Shown one piece after another: positions 17,301 through 26,588 of a DNA stretch of 64,000 bases. The stretch covers positions 62,001 to 126,000 of the forward strand of contig NZ_JAUOQE010000004.1 of NCBI RefSeq assembly GCF_030547545.1, in the 5' to 3' direction. The first letter of the stretch is position 1; each line of letters starts with the position of its first letter. The stretch comes from Amphritea sp. 1_MG-2023. GTDB lineage: Bacteria; Pseudomonadota; Gammaproteobacteria; Pseudomonadales; Balneatricaceae. A program made the position numbers and the translations under genes. Under the pieces are notes generated by a model. That model did not search any database. It had not been told where the DNA came from and saw only the letters and a program-made list of their open reading frames with translations.

Positions 17301-18695
17301 ATGAAACCGAATCGTTCCCGTCCCAAACATCAGCGCCCGGCTCGCAAGCCAGCTCAGCCTCTACCCACCGAAGCCGTAGAGCTACATATCGAATCGCTTA
17401 GCCACGATGGCCGAGGCATCGGACGTTATCAGGGCAAAACGGCCTTTATCGCCAACGCCCTACCCGGAGAACAGGTAACGGCACGACTGACAGAAGAGAA
17501 AGCTAAATTCTATCTTGGCCATACTGATACCATACTGACGCCCTCTAGCCATCGAGTCGAGCCCGCTTGCCCGCACTATCAGCAATGCGGTGGTTGCGAT
17601 CTACAACATCTCGATAACGCCGAACAACTCGCCTTAAAACAGTCGCTCGTGATCGAGCAATTGGAACGTATCGGCCACACTCAACCCACCCAGCTATCAG
17701 CCCCTTTAAGCGCGGCGGATTGGCACTATAGACGCAGCGCCCGTATCGGTATCAATCAACTATCCGATGGCGAACCGATCGTCGGCTTTCGTCGCCGCGG
17801 CAGCCACCTGCTGAGCCAGATCGATAGCTGTGCCGTCTTGGATCAACGGGTTAGCGATATCTTTAGTCGTGTGCGCGACGCCTTACGCGATAGCGGCGAT
17901 ATTAAACATATCACTCAACTTGATATCGATCTGGGTGATCAGGGCGGCTATCTCTCTTTACGCCTGAAAAAGCCACTAAACGATACCCATCTGGCCATCT
18001 TTACTAAACTGGCCGCTGAGTATAAGTTAAGCTTGCAACAACAAATCATTGGCAGCGACACGCATAATAACGACGCGCAGCCGGTTAGCTATTGCGTACA
18101 ACAACAAACGCTGCAATTTCGTCCCGGTGATTTCATTCAAGTAAACGCTGAGATTAATCAGCAAATGGTCGCCAAAGCTTGTCAATTACTCAACCTCAGC
18201 CCGCAAGATAACGTCCTCGATCTGTTTTGCGGCTTAGGTAATTTTTCGCTGCCTGTCGCATACACGGGTGCAGCCGTCACCGGTATCGAGGGCAGCATGA
18301 ATATGGTGTCGCAAGCCGAGCGCAATGCGCAATCCAATCAACTCGATAACTGTCGTTTTTTCTGTGGCAATCTGGCCGATGATTTAACCGGCCTGCACTG
18401 GTTTAAAGAATCTTATAACAAGATTATTCTTGATCCGCCTCGTAGCGGCGCTGCCTCACTGATTCCACAAATTAGTAAGCTGCGGCCCGAACTCATGCTG
18501 TATATCTCTTGCAATCCGGGCGCCTTAGCCCGCGATAGCGAACTCTTGACGGCCGAAGGCTATCAGCTGCAAGAGTTCCTCGTCATGGACATGTTCCCAC
18601 AAACCCATCATATTGAATCGATGGCGCTATTTGTGCGCGGCAAAAAGAAGTCACACAAGAAGAAACTGTTTAGCGGCAAAGGAATTAAACGCTAA
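17301..18695 (+). CDS. rlmD: 23S rRNA (uracil-1939-C5)-methyltransferase
   Basis: SAM-dependent enzyme making m5U1939 in 23S rRNA (formerly RumA). The 464-residue protein starts with a basic tail and a TRAM domain (VELHIESLSHDGRGIG). Fe-S ligands C90, C96 and C99 lie in CPHYQQCGGC, and the fourth is C177. The methyltransferase domain has VLDLFCGLGNFSLPVA for SAM, DPPRSGA, and the catalytic cysteine C404 in YISCNPGALARD. The final lysine-rich KKKSHKKK tail is longer than in E. coli RlmD (433). An AGGAG site precedes the ATG. It ends one base before rluA, so the two rRNA-modification genes are translationally linked. Confidence 0.95.
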   Translation: MKPNRSRPKHQRPARKPAQPLPTEAVELHIESLSHDGRGIGRYQGKTAFIANALPGEQVTARLTEEKAKFYLGHTDTILTPSSHRVEPACPHYQQCGGCDLQHLDNAEQLALKQSLVIEQLERIGHTQPTQLSAPLSAADWHYRRSARIGINQLSDGEPIVGFRRRGSHLLSQIDSCAVLDQRVSDIFSRVRDALRDSGDIKHITQLDIDLGDQGGYLSLRLKKPLNDTHLAIFTKLAAEYKLSLQQQIIGSDTHNNDAQPVSYCVQQQTLQFRPGDFIQVNAEINQQMVAKACQLLNLSPQDNVLDLFCGLGNFSLPVAYTGAAVTGIEGSMNMVSQAERNAQSNQLDNCRFFCGNLADDLTGLHWFKESYNKIILDPPRSGAASLIPQISKLRPELMLYISCNPGALARDSELLTAEGYQLQEFLVMDMFPQTHHIESMALFVRGKKKSHKKKLFSGKGIKR

Positions 18696-18696
18696 G

Positions 18697-19335
18697 ATGA
18701 TTGCCGCGATTGAGACACCAGATATCCTTTTCGCCGATAGCGAGATTGTGGTCATCAATAAAGCCGCCGACCTACTTTCGGTGCCGGGTCGCGGCGAACA
18801 TAAACAGGATTGTCTGTGGCGGCGCGTACAATGCCGCTTCCCCACCGCTCGCATTGTCCACCGACTCGACTATGCGACCTCAGGCATTATGGTGCTGGGG
18901 TTGACGACTGAGAGTCATCGACACCTCAGTATTCAGTTTCAAGAGCGTCAGACGCAGAAATCTTATCAAGCGATAGTGGCAGGCCAGCTACCAACGGCAG
19001 CAGGCTGCGTCGATCAGCCTCTGCGTTGCGACTGGGACAACCGCCCTTTGCAAATCGTTGATCATGAAGCAGGCAAAACGGCGCAAACATATTGGCACAT
19101 CATCGAACACTTAGAAGATGCCACTCGCGTCGAGCTGACACCGATCACTGGGCGCTCTCATCAATTGCGGGTACATATGCAATACCTAGGGCACCCGATA
19201 CTGGGGGATCGCTTCTATGCCACCCCCGCACAACAACGTCGCGCCGAACGTTTACTGCTGCATGCTCAGTCACTGAGCTTTAGCCATCCGACCAACCATC
19301 AAGCGCTAACGTTCACCTCAAAGTGCCCTTTTTAA
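18697..19335 (+). CDS. rluA: Dual-specificity pseudouridine synthase RluA
   Basis: Converts U746 of 23S rRNA and U32 of some tRNAs to pseudouridine. The 212-residue protein (E. coli 219) carries VINKAADLLSVPGRGEHKQD, the catalytic aspartate in RIVHRLDYATSG, the CDWDNRP block and the C-terminal ITGRSHQLRVHMQYLGHPIL. The VPGR-EHKD-like stretch is specific to RluA rather than RluC/D. I start at the ATG at 18697, one base after the rlmD stop; an upstream in-frame ATG lies inside rlmD. There is no S4 domain, as expected for RluA. Confidence 0.92.
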   Translation: MIAAIETPDILFADSEIVVINKAADLLSVPGRGEHKQDCLWRRVQCRFPTARIVHRLDYATSGIMVLGLTTESHRHLSIQFQERQTQKSYQAIVAGQLPTAAGCVDQPLRCDWDNRPLQIVDHEAGKTAQTYWHIIEHLEDATRVELTPITGRSHQLRVHMQYLGHPILGDRFYATPAQQRRAERLLLHAQSLSFSHPTNHQALTFTSKCPF

Positions 19336-19454
19336 GCCGACTTTTTTACCACCTAAACATATAATCGGCTCGCCCGAGATCTGCCTCAGCGCCAGTTGAC
19401 TATACTTCCCTCAATGCAGCACCGATCGGCATAACTATCCGCATCACTATCGGC

Positions 19455-20408
19455 CTAGTTAACCACCCGAATCAAGTTACCCTGTTTTAATCCTGCCACC
19501 GTTTCAGTCAACTGCTCGACAATTCGTTGCCGCGCCTCAACACTGCCCCAGGCGCTGTGCGGTGTTATTATCAGGTTGGGAATATCATCAGCCAGCAACG
19601 GATTACCATTAATCGGCGGCTCTTCGGTTAACACATCGGTCGCCGCGCCCGCTAATTTACCACCACGCAAAGCATCGGCTAAATCCGCTTCATTGACAAT
19701 CCCACCACGAGCCGCGTTAATCAGAAAGGCGCCGGTTTTCATCTGTGCAATCCTAGCCGCATCCATCAGATTACGGGTCTGCTCCGTCAAAGGACAATGC
19801 AGACTCAATACATCCACTTGAGGCAGCAACTCATCCAACGCCACGCGACCTGCCACCGTATCACCACCGATACGCTGAGCCACCAATACCTGCATACCAA
19901 AAGCACCGGCCAACTGAGCCACCCCAGCCCCCAGATTGCCATAGCCCACAATGCCTAGGGTCTTACCCTTTAGCTCTTGAATCGGATAATCCAACAGACA
20001 AAATTGCTTCGCTCTGGCCCACTGCCCAGCGCGCGCGGCCTGATTGTAAGCGATCAGATTGGTGTGCAGGGCTAACATCAACGTCATCACATGCTGCGCC
20101 ACAGAAGCGGTGCCATAGCCCTGACAGTTAGACACGCTAATACCCTGCTCAGACGCCGCCAACAGATCGACATTGTTCGTTCCCGTGGCGGCAATGCAGA
20201 TATGTTTCAATTGCTTAGCCTTGGCTAACATCGCACCATCCAATACCACCTTATTGACGATCACGACCTCAGCAGTGGCGATCCGTTCGGCCACTTGTGC
20301 GCTTTGTGTCGTCGGATAGCCGATAAACTCATCGCACTGAGCCTGCAGCTCAGTTAAGTCGAGATCATCACAAGCCAAACTATCGAGATCTAGAAATACA
20401 GCCTTCAT
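19455..20408 (-). CDS. D-2-hydroxyacid dehydrogenase (glycerate dehydrogenase-like)
   Basis: NAD(P)-dependent reductase of 2-oxoacids, closest in pattern to hydroxypyruvate/glycerate dehydrogenase; the exact substrate is not readable. The 317-residue protein has the Rossmann motif GIVGYGNLGAG, the catalytic arginine in INAARGG, the glutamate near ATDVLTEEP and the catalytic histidine in ITPHSAWGS. The ATG at 20408 is preceded by a run of seven G residues acting as ribosome-binding site; upstream in-frame starts (20432, 20423) are less likely. It is on the same strand as bamC but separated by a terminator. Confidence 0.88.
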   Translation of the reverse strand: MKAVFLDLDSLACDDLDLTELQAQCDEFIGYPTTQSAQVAERIATAEVVIVNKVVLDGAMLAKAKQLKHICIAATGTNNVDLLAASEQGISVSNCQGYGTASVAQHVMTLMLALHTNLIAYNQAARAGQWARAKQFCLLDYPIQELKGKTLGIVGYGNLGAGVAQLAGAFGMQVLVAQRIGGDTVAGRVALDELLPQVDVLSLHCPLTEQTRNLMDAARIAQMKTGAFLINAARGGIVNEADLADALRGGKLAGAATDVLTEEPPINGNPLLADDIPNLIITPHSAWGSVEARQRIVEQLTETVAGLKQGNLIRVVN

Positions 20409-20431
20409 CGCCCCCCCCTTCATCACTATCA

Positions 20432-20464
20432 AAAAAAAAGGCCTTCATTCGAGAGGCCCTTTTA
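20432..20464 (-). terminator. Terminator downstream of bamC
   Basis: On the minus strand GGCCT and AGGCC pair around a 9-base loop and run into nine T residues, ending the dapA-bamC unit. Confidence 0.75.
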
Positions 20465-20517
20465 ACATGGATTGATTTACCTACCTCAGCTAGGTATCAG
20501 CATTGATCTCACCGTGA

Positions 20518-21897
20518 TCAGATCTTCTCTTTAATTTGCCAGAGTATCTCATCAGCCACCAAGGCCGGCGCAGAATAACCATCCGGTGTTTTAACGGTCA
20601 AGAATGCACCGCTAGCCGTCCGATTCATGTGCAACTGATATTGCCCAACATGCTCATACTTACCCGACTCATCGTTATACACGCCATCTTGATCATCACC
20701 GAAGATATACAGAACCTCACCCCCTAACCAGATTTTAAAACCTTTCCGGTTAGCGTCATCATTCTTGTCATCGACACTGTATTCCTGACCATCATCCAAC
20801 GAATCTTCGACACCGTATTGCTTTGAACTATAGGTAGGACCACTGTTCTCTTCTTCATCATCAAAGCCAAGCGCTCGACCTACTTTGCCGGTATCGAAGG
20901 TGATATCTTTTCGATCCGAGTGCAACCATTCGAAGAAACCCATTTTTTCAGTCTCATCGACCGGCGTTGAGGTAGTGTAAGTCATATAGATCACCCCCGC
21001 CTGCTGATCACGCGTACCGATATCCAAGTCAGTCTTATCGATCGCTCGAGTGATCTGATCCCACGCCTGATCAACCGGCACGGTAATCTTCAACGCTGGA
21101 TAGCCTTTCGAATCACGCCCCATCTGCGGCTGATCATTCTGCTGACGGCGTAACTCCAGCATACTCATACTGGACTGATTGCTAGTCGATTTACTCAGAT
21201 AGCGTAGCATCTCAAACATCATGTCGGTTTTATAGCCCACATCGGCGGCATCATCAGCCCAGCTAACCGGCTGATCTTTCTGCTCCTGAGGCACTCTCAC
21301 ATGCTGCATAGCAATCATCGTGCGATTGTAGTCGTCAGCCACCGGACGCACCGATATACGTAGCTTATCACTCACCTGACCCTCTATATCCTGGAACGTC
21401 AGTCGCTTGATCATACTATCAACGAAACTCAACTCTTGACCATCGACATCGATCCAGTCGGTCTCGATGATGCCTTCTTGAGGCGCTGATTTCGCCAAAC
21501 TGACATTATTAAAGCGCCAAAAATCCTGCAACTGTAACCACACATCGGCAATAGGCTCATCAACCACCAGAATCTTATCATCACCTTGACGTTTCAGATT
21601 TACCGTACCACTACCCGCATCGGCATAGAAAAACTCAGGACGAGGCACTTCGAAGTCACCGCTACGCTGAGAAGCCGTCTGCCCAGCATTCGGCACATCT
21701 AAGATATCTTGCATCGCTTTTGAGCGTGATTGAATAGCCGGCGGCAATTCGAGCCGCTTGCTTGCCTGCGCCTGTTCGTAATTTTGGCTGCGATCGTTAA
21801 TAATTCCATTCTCACCGTAAATCGGGTTCGAGTAAGACCCACATCCAGCAATACTCAACACAGCTGCTGCCAGAGGCAACAAGGCAATTATTCTCAT
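20518..21897 (-). CDS. bamC: Outer membrane protein assembly factor BamC (lipoprotein)
   Basis: Lipoprotein of the BAM complex that inserts beta-barrel proteins into the outer membrane. The signal MRIIALLPLAAAVLSIAGC puts the lipid cysteine at residue 19. A proline-rich unstructured stretch with LELPPA follows, then two helix-grip domains, the second near the C-terminus (ALKITVPVDQAWDQI, DGYSAPALVADEILWQI). The 459 residues exceed E. coli BamC (344), the extra being an acidic stretch with DDEEENSGP and DDGQEYSVDDKNDD. It lies 18 bases after dapA, the usual dapA-bamC pair. Confidence 0.92.
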   Translation of the reverse strand: MRIIALLPLAAAVLSIAGCGSYSNPIYGENGIINDRSQNYEQAQASKRLELPPAIQSRSKAMQDILDVPNAGQTASQRSGDFEVPRPEFFYADAGSGTVNLKRQGDDKILVVDEPIADVWLQLQDFWRFNNVSLAKSAPQEGIIETDWIDVDGQELSFVDSMIKRLTFQDIEGQVSDKLRISVRPVADDYNRTMIAMQHVRVPQEQKDQPVSWADDAADVGYKTDMMFEMLRYLSKSTSNQSSMSMLELRRQQNDQPQMGRDSKGYPALKITVPVDQAWDQITRAIDKTDLDIGTRDQQAGVIYMTYTTSTPVDETEKMGFFEWLHSDRKDITFDTGKVGRALGFDDEEENSGPTYSSKQYGVEDSLDDGQEYSVDDKNDDANRKGFKIWLGGEVLYIFGDDQDGVYNDESGKYEHVGQYQLHMNRTASGAFLTVKTPDGYSAPALVADEILWQIKEKI

Positions 21898-21915
21898 TAT
21901 GCTCGTCCGTTAGTT

Positions 21916-22791
21916 TCAGATAATTTCGCAGGCTTGCAGTGCTTCACGCACCTGTTGATGATACTGCTCAGTCAACACCGTCAGTGGTAAACGAATACCC
22001 AATCCGATCAAGCCCATTTCAGCCACCGCCCATTTCACCGGAATAGGGTTCGCTTCAACAAACATCGCTGTATGTAACGGCATTAATGATGCCTGCATCG
22101 CCCGGGCCGCATCGACCTCACCCGCAATCGCCAAACGACAAAGCTCACCCATCTGCGCTGGCGCGACGTTCGCCGTCACCGAAATATTGCCATCACCGCC
22201 CAGCAACATCAGCTCAACCGCCGTGCCGTCGTCACCGGAATAGATAGCAAACTCTTTCGGCGCCGCCTCAATCAAGGTTTTAGCACGATCGAGATCACCG
22301 GTGGCTTCTTTAATACCGATAATATTAGGTATGTCAGCCAGTCGTAACACAGTTTCTGGCAACATATCACAGGCAGTACGGCCTGGCACATTGTAAAGAA
22401 TCTGTGGAATATCGACCGCTTCAGCGATGGTTTTAAAATGAAGAAACAAGCCTTCTTGAGTCGGCTTATTGTAATAAGGTGTCACCAATAAGCAGGCATC
22501 AACGCCTACATTTTTAGCTGCTTGAGTCAGCTCAATCGCTTCCTGCGTCGAGTTTGCACCCGTCCCCGCAATCACCGGTATCGCACCCGCAACACGATCA
22601 ACGACCCGTTTGATAACCTGACAATGCTCATCACAGTTCAACGTTGCTGATTCACCACTCGTGCCGACCGCAACGATAGAGTCAGTGCCCTTTTCCAGAT
22701 GAAAATCGACCAGTTTATCCAGTGCGTCCCAATCGACCTCACCGTTTGAATTCATCGGGGTAACAAGAGCAACAATGCTGCCAGTAATCAT
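21916..22791 (-). CDS. dapA: 4-hydroxy-tetrahydrodipicolinate synthase
   Basis: Condenses pyruvate with aspartate semialdehyde, the first committed step of lysine and diaminopimelate synthesis. Starting at the ATG at 22791 gives 291 residues opening [13 protein letters not shown] and puts the Schiff-base lysine at K161 ([10 protein letters not shown]) and tyrosine at Y133, exactly the E. coli numbering. GTSGESATL is the GxxGE motif. A GGAG site precedes the tandem ATGs at 22794 and 22791. The longer frame to 22854 would add an unsupported 21-residue leader. Co-transcribed with bamC, divergent from bcp. Confidence 0.96.
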   Translation of the reverse strand: MITGSIVALVTPMNSNGEVDWDALDKLVDFHLEKGTDSIVAVGTSGESATLNCDEHCQVIKRVVDRVAGAIPVIAGTGANSTQEAIELTQAAKNVGVDACLLVTPYYNKPTQEGLFLHFKTIAEAVDIPQILYNVPGRTACDMLPETVLRLADIPNIIGIKEATGDLDRAKTLIEAAPKEFAIYSGDDGTAVELMLLGGDGNISVTANVAPAQMGELCRLAIAGEVDAARAMQASLMPLHTAMFVEANPIPVKWAVAEMGLIGLGIRLPLTVLTEQYHQQVREALQACEII

Positions 22792-23016
22792 CATGGTCTC
22801 CATCAAGAGGTATACAGAATGGCTTATGGTACTTGCCTGCGTTTTGCGGCTCAACCCATTTCAGCTCAACAAGTTAGCGTAATCTGAATATTCAAAAAAC
22901 GATGTTTATAGAGGCTGCCAAAACTGTGTAATCTGTTATCGTATAAAAAGCGTATCATTCTAACTGATCTGAATAAGATAAGCGTAGCTTTTAAGACCGA
23001 TTTTTAAGGAAAATAC

Positions 23017-23484
23017 ATGAGCCAGCCAATAATTGATCAACCAATAACCGACTTTACTGCAGCAGCCACCAGCGACACCACTGTGACGCTATCGGAGCTC
23101 AAAGGTTCCAATGTCGTTATTTATTTCTATCCAAAAGATAGCACCCCAGGCTGCACCACTGAAGGGCAAGATTTTCGCGATCTATATAGTGATTTTCAAG
23201 CGGCCAACACCATCGTTTTCGGCGTTTCACGAGATGGGATGCGCGCCCACGAAAATTTCAAAGCCAAACAGTCATTTCCTTTCGAACTGATTAGTGATCC
23301 CGATGAACACTTGTGCAAGCTTTTTGACGTTATCAAATTGAAAAAACTTTACGGTAAAGAACACCTCGGTATCGAGCGCAGCACCTTCCTGATTGATGAC
23401 CAAGGTGTGCTTCGTAAAGAGTGGCGTAAAGTCAAAGTTAAACAACATGTCGCCGAGGTTTTAGCCGCGGCACAAGCACTCTAG
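23017..23484 (+). CDS. bcp: Peroxiredoxin, Bcp/PrxQ type
   Basis: Thiol peroxidase reducing H2O2 and organic peroxides in the cytosol. The 155-residue protein has the peroxidatic cysteine C46 in DSTPGCTTEGQDF. The residue five positions on, the resolving cysteine in E. coli Bcp (C50), is absent here. Another cysteine occurs near residue 107 (EHLCKLFD), so the enzyme may behave as a 1-Cys or atypical type. It is divergent from dapA. gcvR, often between them in relatives, is missing. A TAAGGA site precedes the ATG. Confidence 0.94.
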   Translation: MSQPIIDQPITDFTAAATSDTTVTLSELKGSNVVIYFYPKDSTPGCTTEGQDFRDLYSDFQAANTIVFGVSRDGMRAHENFKAKQSFPFELISDPDEHLCKLFDVIKLKKLYGKEHLGIERSTFLIDDQGVLRKEWRKVKVKQHVAEVLAAAQAL

Positions 23485-23524
23485 ACTCCACTAAACCGGT
23501 CCGCTAAGCCCCGTCATCGGGCCT

Positions 23525-23552
23525 AAAAAAACCGGCCTCGGCCGGTTTTTTT
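23525..23552. terminator. Terminator between bcp and perM
   Basis: AAAAAAACCGGCC and GGCCGGTTTTTTT form a strong symmetrical hairpin with a tiny loop, usable by both convergent genes. Confidence 0.92.
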
Positions 23553-23571
23553 ATTCGCCAAGCGCTATCAT

Positions 23572-24654
23572 TTAACCATCAGCCCCAACATCATCTTTGA
23601 TAAAAGCATGACTTTTCGGCCAAGCATTCAAAATAGCCTTAATCAAGGTCGCCAATGGGATGGCAAAGAAGACCCCCCAAAAACCCCAAATACTGCCAAA
23701 TATCAATACCGCAATAATAATCGACACTGGATGAAGGTTAACCGCTTCGGAAAACAACAGCGGCACTAATACATTGCCATCGAGTGCCTGAATGATGCCG
23801 TAAGCCAGCATCAAGTACCAAAACTCGTTGGTCCAGCCCCACTGAAAAAAACCAATCAAAGCTACCGGCAATGTGACTAGCGCCGCACCGATATACGGAA
23901 TTAAGACCGACAACCCCACGATAATGGCCAACAACGCAGCATAATTAATACCCAAAAAAGCGAATGCGACGTAAGTTACCGAGCCGACAATCACGATCTC
24001 TATCACTTTACCGCGGACATAATTGGCAATCTGTTGATCCATTTCGGTCCAAACCTGAGTCAACATCGCCTTTTTCTGTGGCAGAAAAGAGACCCACCAG
24101 CGGATCAAACTATTACCATCTTTCAAAAAGAAAAAGACCAGAATCGGCACCAACACCACATAGATAAGCAGTGCGACTAATCCAGTAATAGAGCTCAAGG
24201 AATAGGTCACCACCATCTGCCCTAGATTTCTCAACTCTTGCGTGGCGAGATCGATCAGCTGAGTAATCTGTTGTTCAGAAAAAATATCTGGGTATTGCTG
24301 CGGCAGTAATAACAAGACCTCTTTCGCTTGCGTCACCATCCCCGGCAATTCATTAAACAGATTCACTGATTGCTTCCATGCCAAGGGCATAATAAATAGC
24401 AGCAGTGATAATAAGGCACCGATAAACAACGTAAATACCAGCAACACCGAGGCAAAATGCGGCACCTGATGCTGTTTTAGCCAGACAATCATCCCTTGCA
24501 TTAAAAATGCCAAAATAACACTGATAAAGACCGGCGTGAGCGCCTCTCCCAGATAGAGAATGACTCCCAACGCAGAAGCCAACAACACCAATAGCAGCAA
24601 CACTTCTTCATTGGAGAAATAATTATCGATCCACTTATTAAAAATTTTTCTCAC
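23572..24654 (-). CDS. perM: AI-2E/PerM family membrane transporter
   Basis: Multi-pass inner-membrane protein of the AI-2E transporter superfamily. Its substrate is not known. It has 360 residues with a first pair of helices (LLLLVLLASALGVILYLG and LTPVFISVILAFLMQGMIV), a central soluble stretch and a C-terminal bundle of helices including LIPYIGAALVTLPVALIGFF and the family block IIQALDGNVLVPLLFSEAVN, where most homologues read LEGNxLxPxxxGxxxxL. The start is GTG at 24654, with GGGAG 6 bases upstream. It lies 12 bases after the TusA-like gene and is probably co-transcribed. Confidence 0.88.
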   Translation of the reverse strand: MRKIFNKWIDNYFSNEEVLLLLVLLASALGVILYLGEALTPVFISVILAFLMQGMIVWLKQHQVPHFASVLLVFTLFIGALLSLLLFIMPLAWKQSVNLFNELPGMVTQAKEVLLLLPQQYPDIFSEQQITQLIDLATQELRNLGQMVVTYSLSSITGLVALLIYVVLVPILVFFFLKDGNSLIRWWVSFLPQKKAMLTQVWTEMDQQIANYVRGKVIEIVIVGSVTYVAFAFLGINYAALLAIIVGLSVLIPYIGAALVTLPVALIGFFQWGWTNEFWYLMLAYGIIQALDGNVLVPLLFSEAVNLHPVSIIIAVLIFGSIWGFWGVFFAIPLATLIKAILNAWPKSHAFIKDDVGADG

Positions 24655-24666
24655 GCCGTGCTCCCT

Positions 24667-24903
24667 TTAGCCGCGCTGAATAATATAGATATACCGATCA
24701 CCATCGCTGAACGATTTCAGCATCTGATGGTCTGATTGCTCGACAAAGACCTTAAAGTCTCGTTGTGATCCAGCATCGGTGGCAACCACTTTGAGAACCT
24801 TACCCGATTCCAGCTTATGTAAAGCCTGTTTCGCTTTCAATAAAGGCAGCGGACAATTTAGCCCACAAGCATCGAGTTGCGCATCCCAGAGAGGCTCAGT
24901 CAT
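24667..24903 (-). CDS. TusA/SirA-family sulfur-carrier protein
   Basis: Small sulfur-relay protein of 78 residues. The conserved CPxP motif appears in LDACGLNCPLPLLKAKQAL, where the first cysteine of CPxP would carry persulfide sulfur. The C-terminal half has VVATDAGSQRDF and the SFSDGDRYIYIIQRG ending. The true start is the ATG at 24903, although the frame stays open to 25119. From recall of Pseudomonas aeruginosa, the same bcp-perM-tusA-bepA neighbourhood holds PA1006, a TusA homologue linked to molybdenum enzymes, so this may not be the tRNA-thiolation TusA. That role is inference from synteny. Confidence 0.88.
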   Translation of the reverse strand: MTEPLWDAQLDACGLNCPLPLLKAKQALHKLESGKVLKVVATDAGSQRDFKVFVEQSDHQMLKSFSDGDRYIYIIQRG

Positions 24904-24970
24904 GAAAAAATTCCTAATACACCTTAAAGGCCAGCAATATATACCAAAAAACGGGGTATTATAATCCACA

Positions 24971-26455
24971 ATGACATCAAACTGTTTTTTGTTGCCACGC
25001 AAACTCAGCATAAGGATTAACAATTTGCGCACCGGACTTATACGATACCTGCTCGCCAGCCTCTTGTCTTTAAGCTCTATCGCACCGCTGCAGGCCAACG
25101 AACTGCCACTGATTGCCAATAGTTCCGCGACAATTTCACTGGAACAAGAGTTTCAGCTGGGTCGCACCTGGGCTCGCTTACTGCGTGGTAGTGCACCCGA
25201 ATATGGTGACCCGCTGATTGTTAATTATATCGATGGCTTGCTGTGGAAAATCGCTGCCAATAGTCAACTTCAAGATCATCGACTCGAACTGATTGTCCTC
25301 GACACCCCAGTCTTAAATGCTTTTGCAGTGCCTGGAGGTGTTGTTGGTATCAATGCCGGCTTGCTGCTCGGGGCTCAAGATGAACAAGAATTTGCCTCAG
25401 TTATCGCCCACGAGCTGGCTCACCTATCGCAGCGTCATTACGCTCAGCAATTAGAAGAAAGTCGCCGCAACACACCTTTATTGTTAGCCGGTGTACTCGC
25501 CAGCGTTCTATTAGCCACCGCCGATGCAGAAGCCGGTATGGCAGGTATAACCTCATCCATGGCGGCGGGACAACAAGCCAGCATCAATTTCACGCGCAGA
25601 AATGAACAAGAAGCCGATCGTATTGGTATGCAGAATATGGTCAATTCCGGTTTCGATCCCTATGCGATGCCACGCATGTTTTCTCGGCTGCAACGAGCCA
25701 GCCGTTTTATTGGCCAAAAAACGCCTGAGTTCCTGCTCACTCATCCCGTGACCGAGTCGCGCATTGCCGATGCTGAAAATCGAGCGAGTCAACTACCCTC
25801 GCCCGCTTACAAGCCTCAAAACTACGATTATCAACTGCTAAGAAAACGCGTTGAAGTCTTCTATACCGATAATCTCGATCAGTTAATTAAAACCTATCTC
25901 ATCAGTGCGTCTGACGATCAAATAAGTGCCTATGGATTAGCCTTGGCATTACTCAAAAGACGGGATTTCACAGCCGCTGAAACGGCACTGAAGAACCTTC
26001 CGTCAGCGCTACAACGTCATCTTTATATCCGACTGACCTATGCCGAGCTGGCACTCGCTGCAGGCAAACAACAAGATGCGCTGCGACAGATGGAGCAATT
26101 GAATAAACTCTACCCCGATAGCTACCCCGTTAATCAACGTTATGCTAAAGCACTCAGTGCAAATCATCAGTTTACCAAAGCAGCCCGCGTGTTAAGCGAA
26201 CTCAGTCGGCGATTTCCAAGCAATAGCTATATCTGGTATGAACTGGCAGAAACGGAAGGCCTGGCCGGCAATACTCTGGGGGTCCATGAAGCCCGCTCTG
26301 AATACTTCTTGCTGACCGGTGCGACGGATAAAGCGCTACGTCAAATTGACTTTGCACTACGAGAAAAAAACCTCTCGAATAGCGACATTGCTCGACTCGA
26401 AGAGCGCAAACGGGAAGTCGAACGTGTTAGAGAGCAAATCAAAAACACTCTCTGA
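24971..26455 (+). CDS. bepA: M48 metalloprotease/chaperone BepA with TPR repeats
   Basis: Periplasmic zinc protease that assists or removes stalled outer-membrane proteins such as LptD at the BAM complex. The zinc motif HELAH is at residues 147-151 (VIAHELAHLSQRH). The third-ligand region reads NEQEADRIGMQNM. The N-terminus holds a basic stretch and then the hydrophobic YLLASLLSLSSIAPLQA, a Sec signal ending near residue 42. Residues beyond about 300 form TPR-like repeats. The 494-residue length matches E. coli BepA (487). It is divergent from the TusA-like gene with a 67-base spacer. Confidence 0.92.
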   Translation: MTSNCFLLPRKLSIRINNLRTGLIRYLLASLLSLSSIAPLQANELPLIANSSATISLEQEFQLGRTWARLLRGSAPEYGDPLIVNYIDGLLWKIAANSQLQDHRLELIVLDTPVLNAFAVPGGVVGINAGLLLGAQDEQEFASVIAHELAHLSQRHYAQQLEESRRNTPLLLAGVLASVLLATADAEAGMAGITSSMAAGQQASINFTRRNEQEADRIGMQNMVNSGFDPYAMPRMFSRLQRASRFIGQKTPEFLLTHPVTESRIADAENRASQLPSPAYKPQNYDYQLLRKRVEVFYTDNLDQLIKTYLISASDDQISAYGLALALLKRRDFTAAETALKNLPSALQRHLYIRLTYAELALAAGKQQDALRQMEQLNKLYPDSYPVNQRYAKALSANHQFTKAARVLSELSRRFPSNSYIWYELAETEGLAGNTLGVHEARSEYFLLTGATDKALRQIDFALREKNLSNSDIARLEERKREVERVREQIKNTL

Positions 26456-26588
26456 GAGGTCCTAACCTCAAGCATTTACCAATAAGCGAAACCTCTCTGC
26501 AGGTCTCACTTAAGCCATATGCCACACATTATCAACGTAATGATTACTCATAGCCCTATAGCTTATAAATCAACGACTCTAACAGCCT

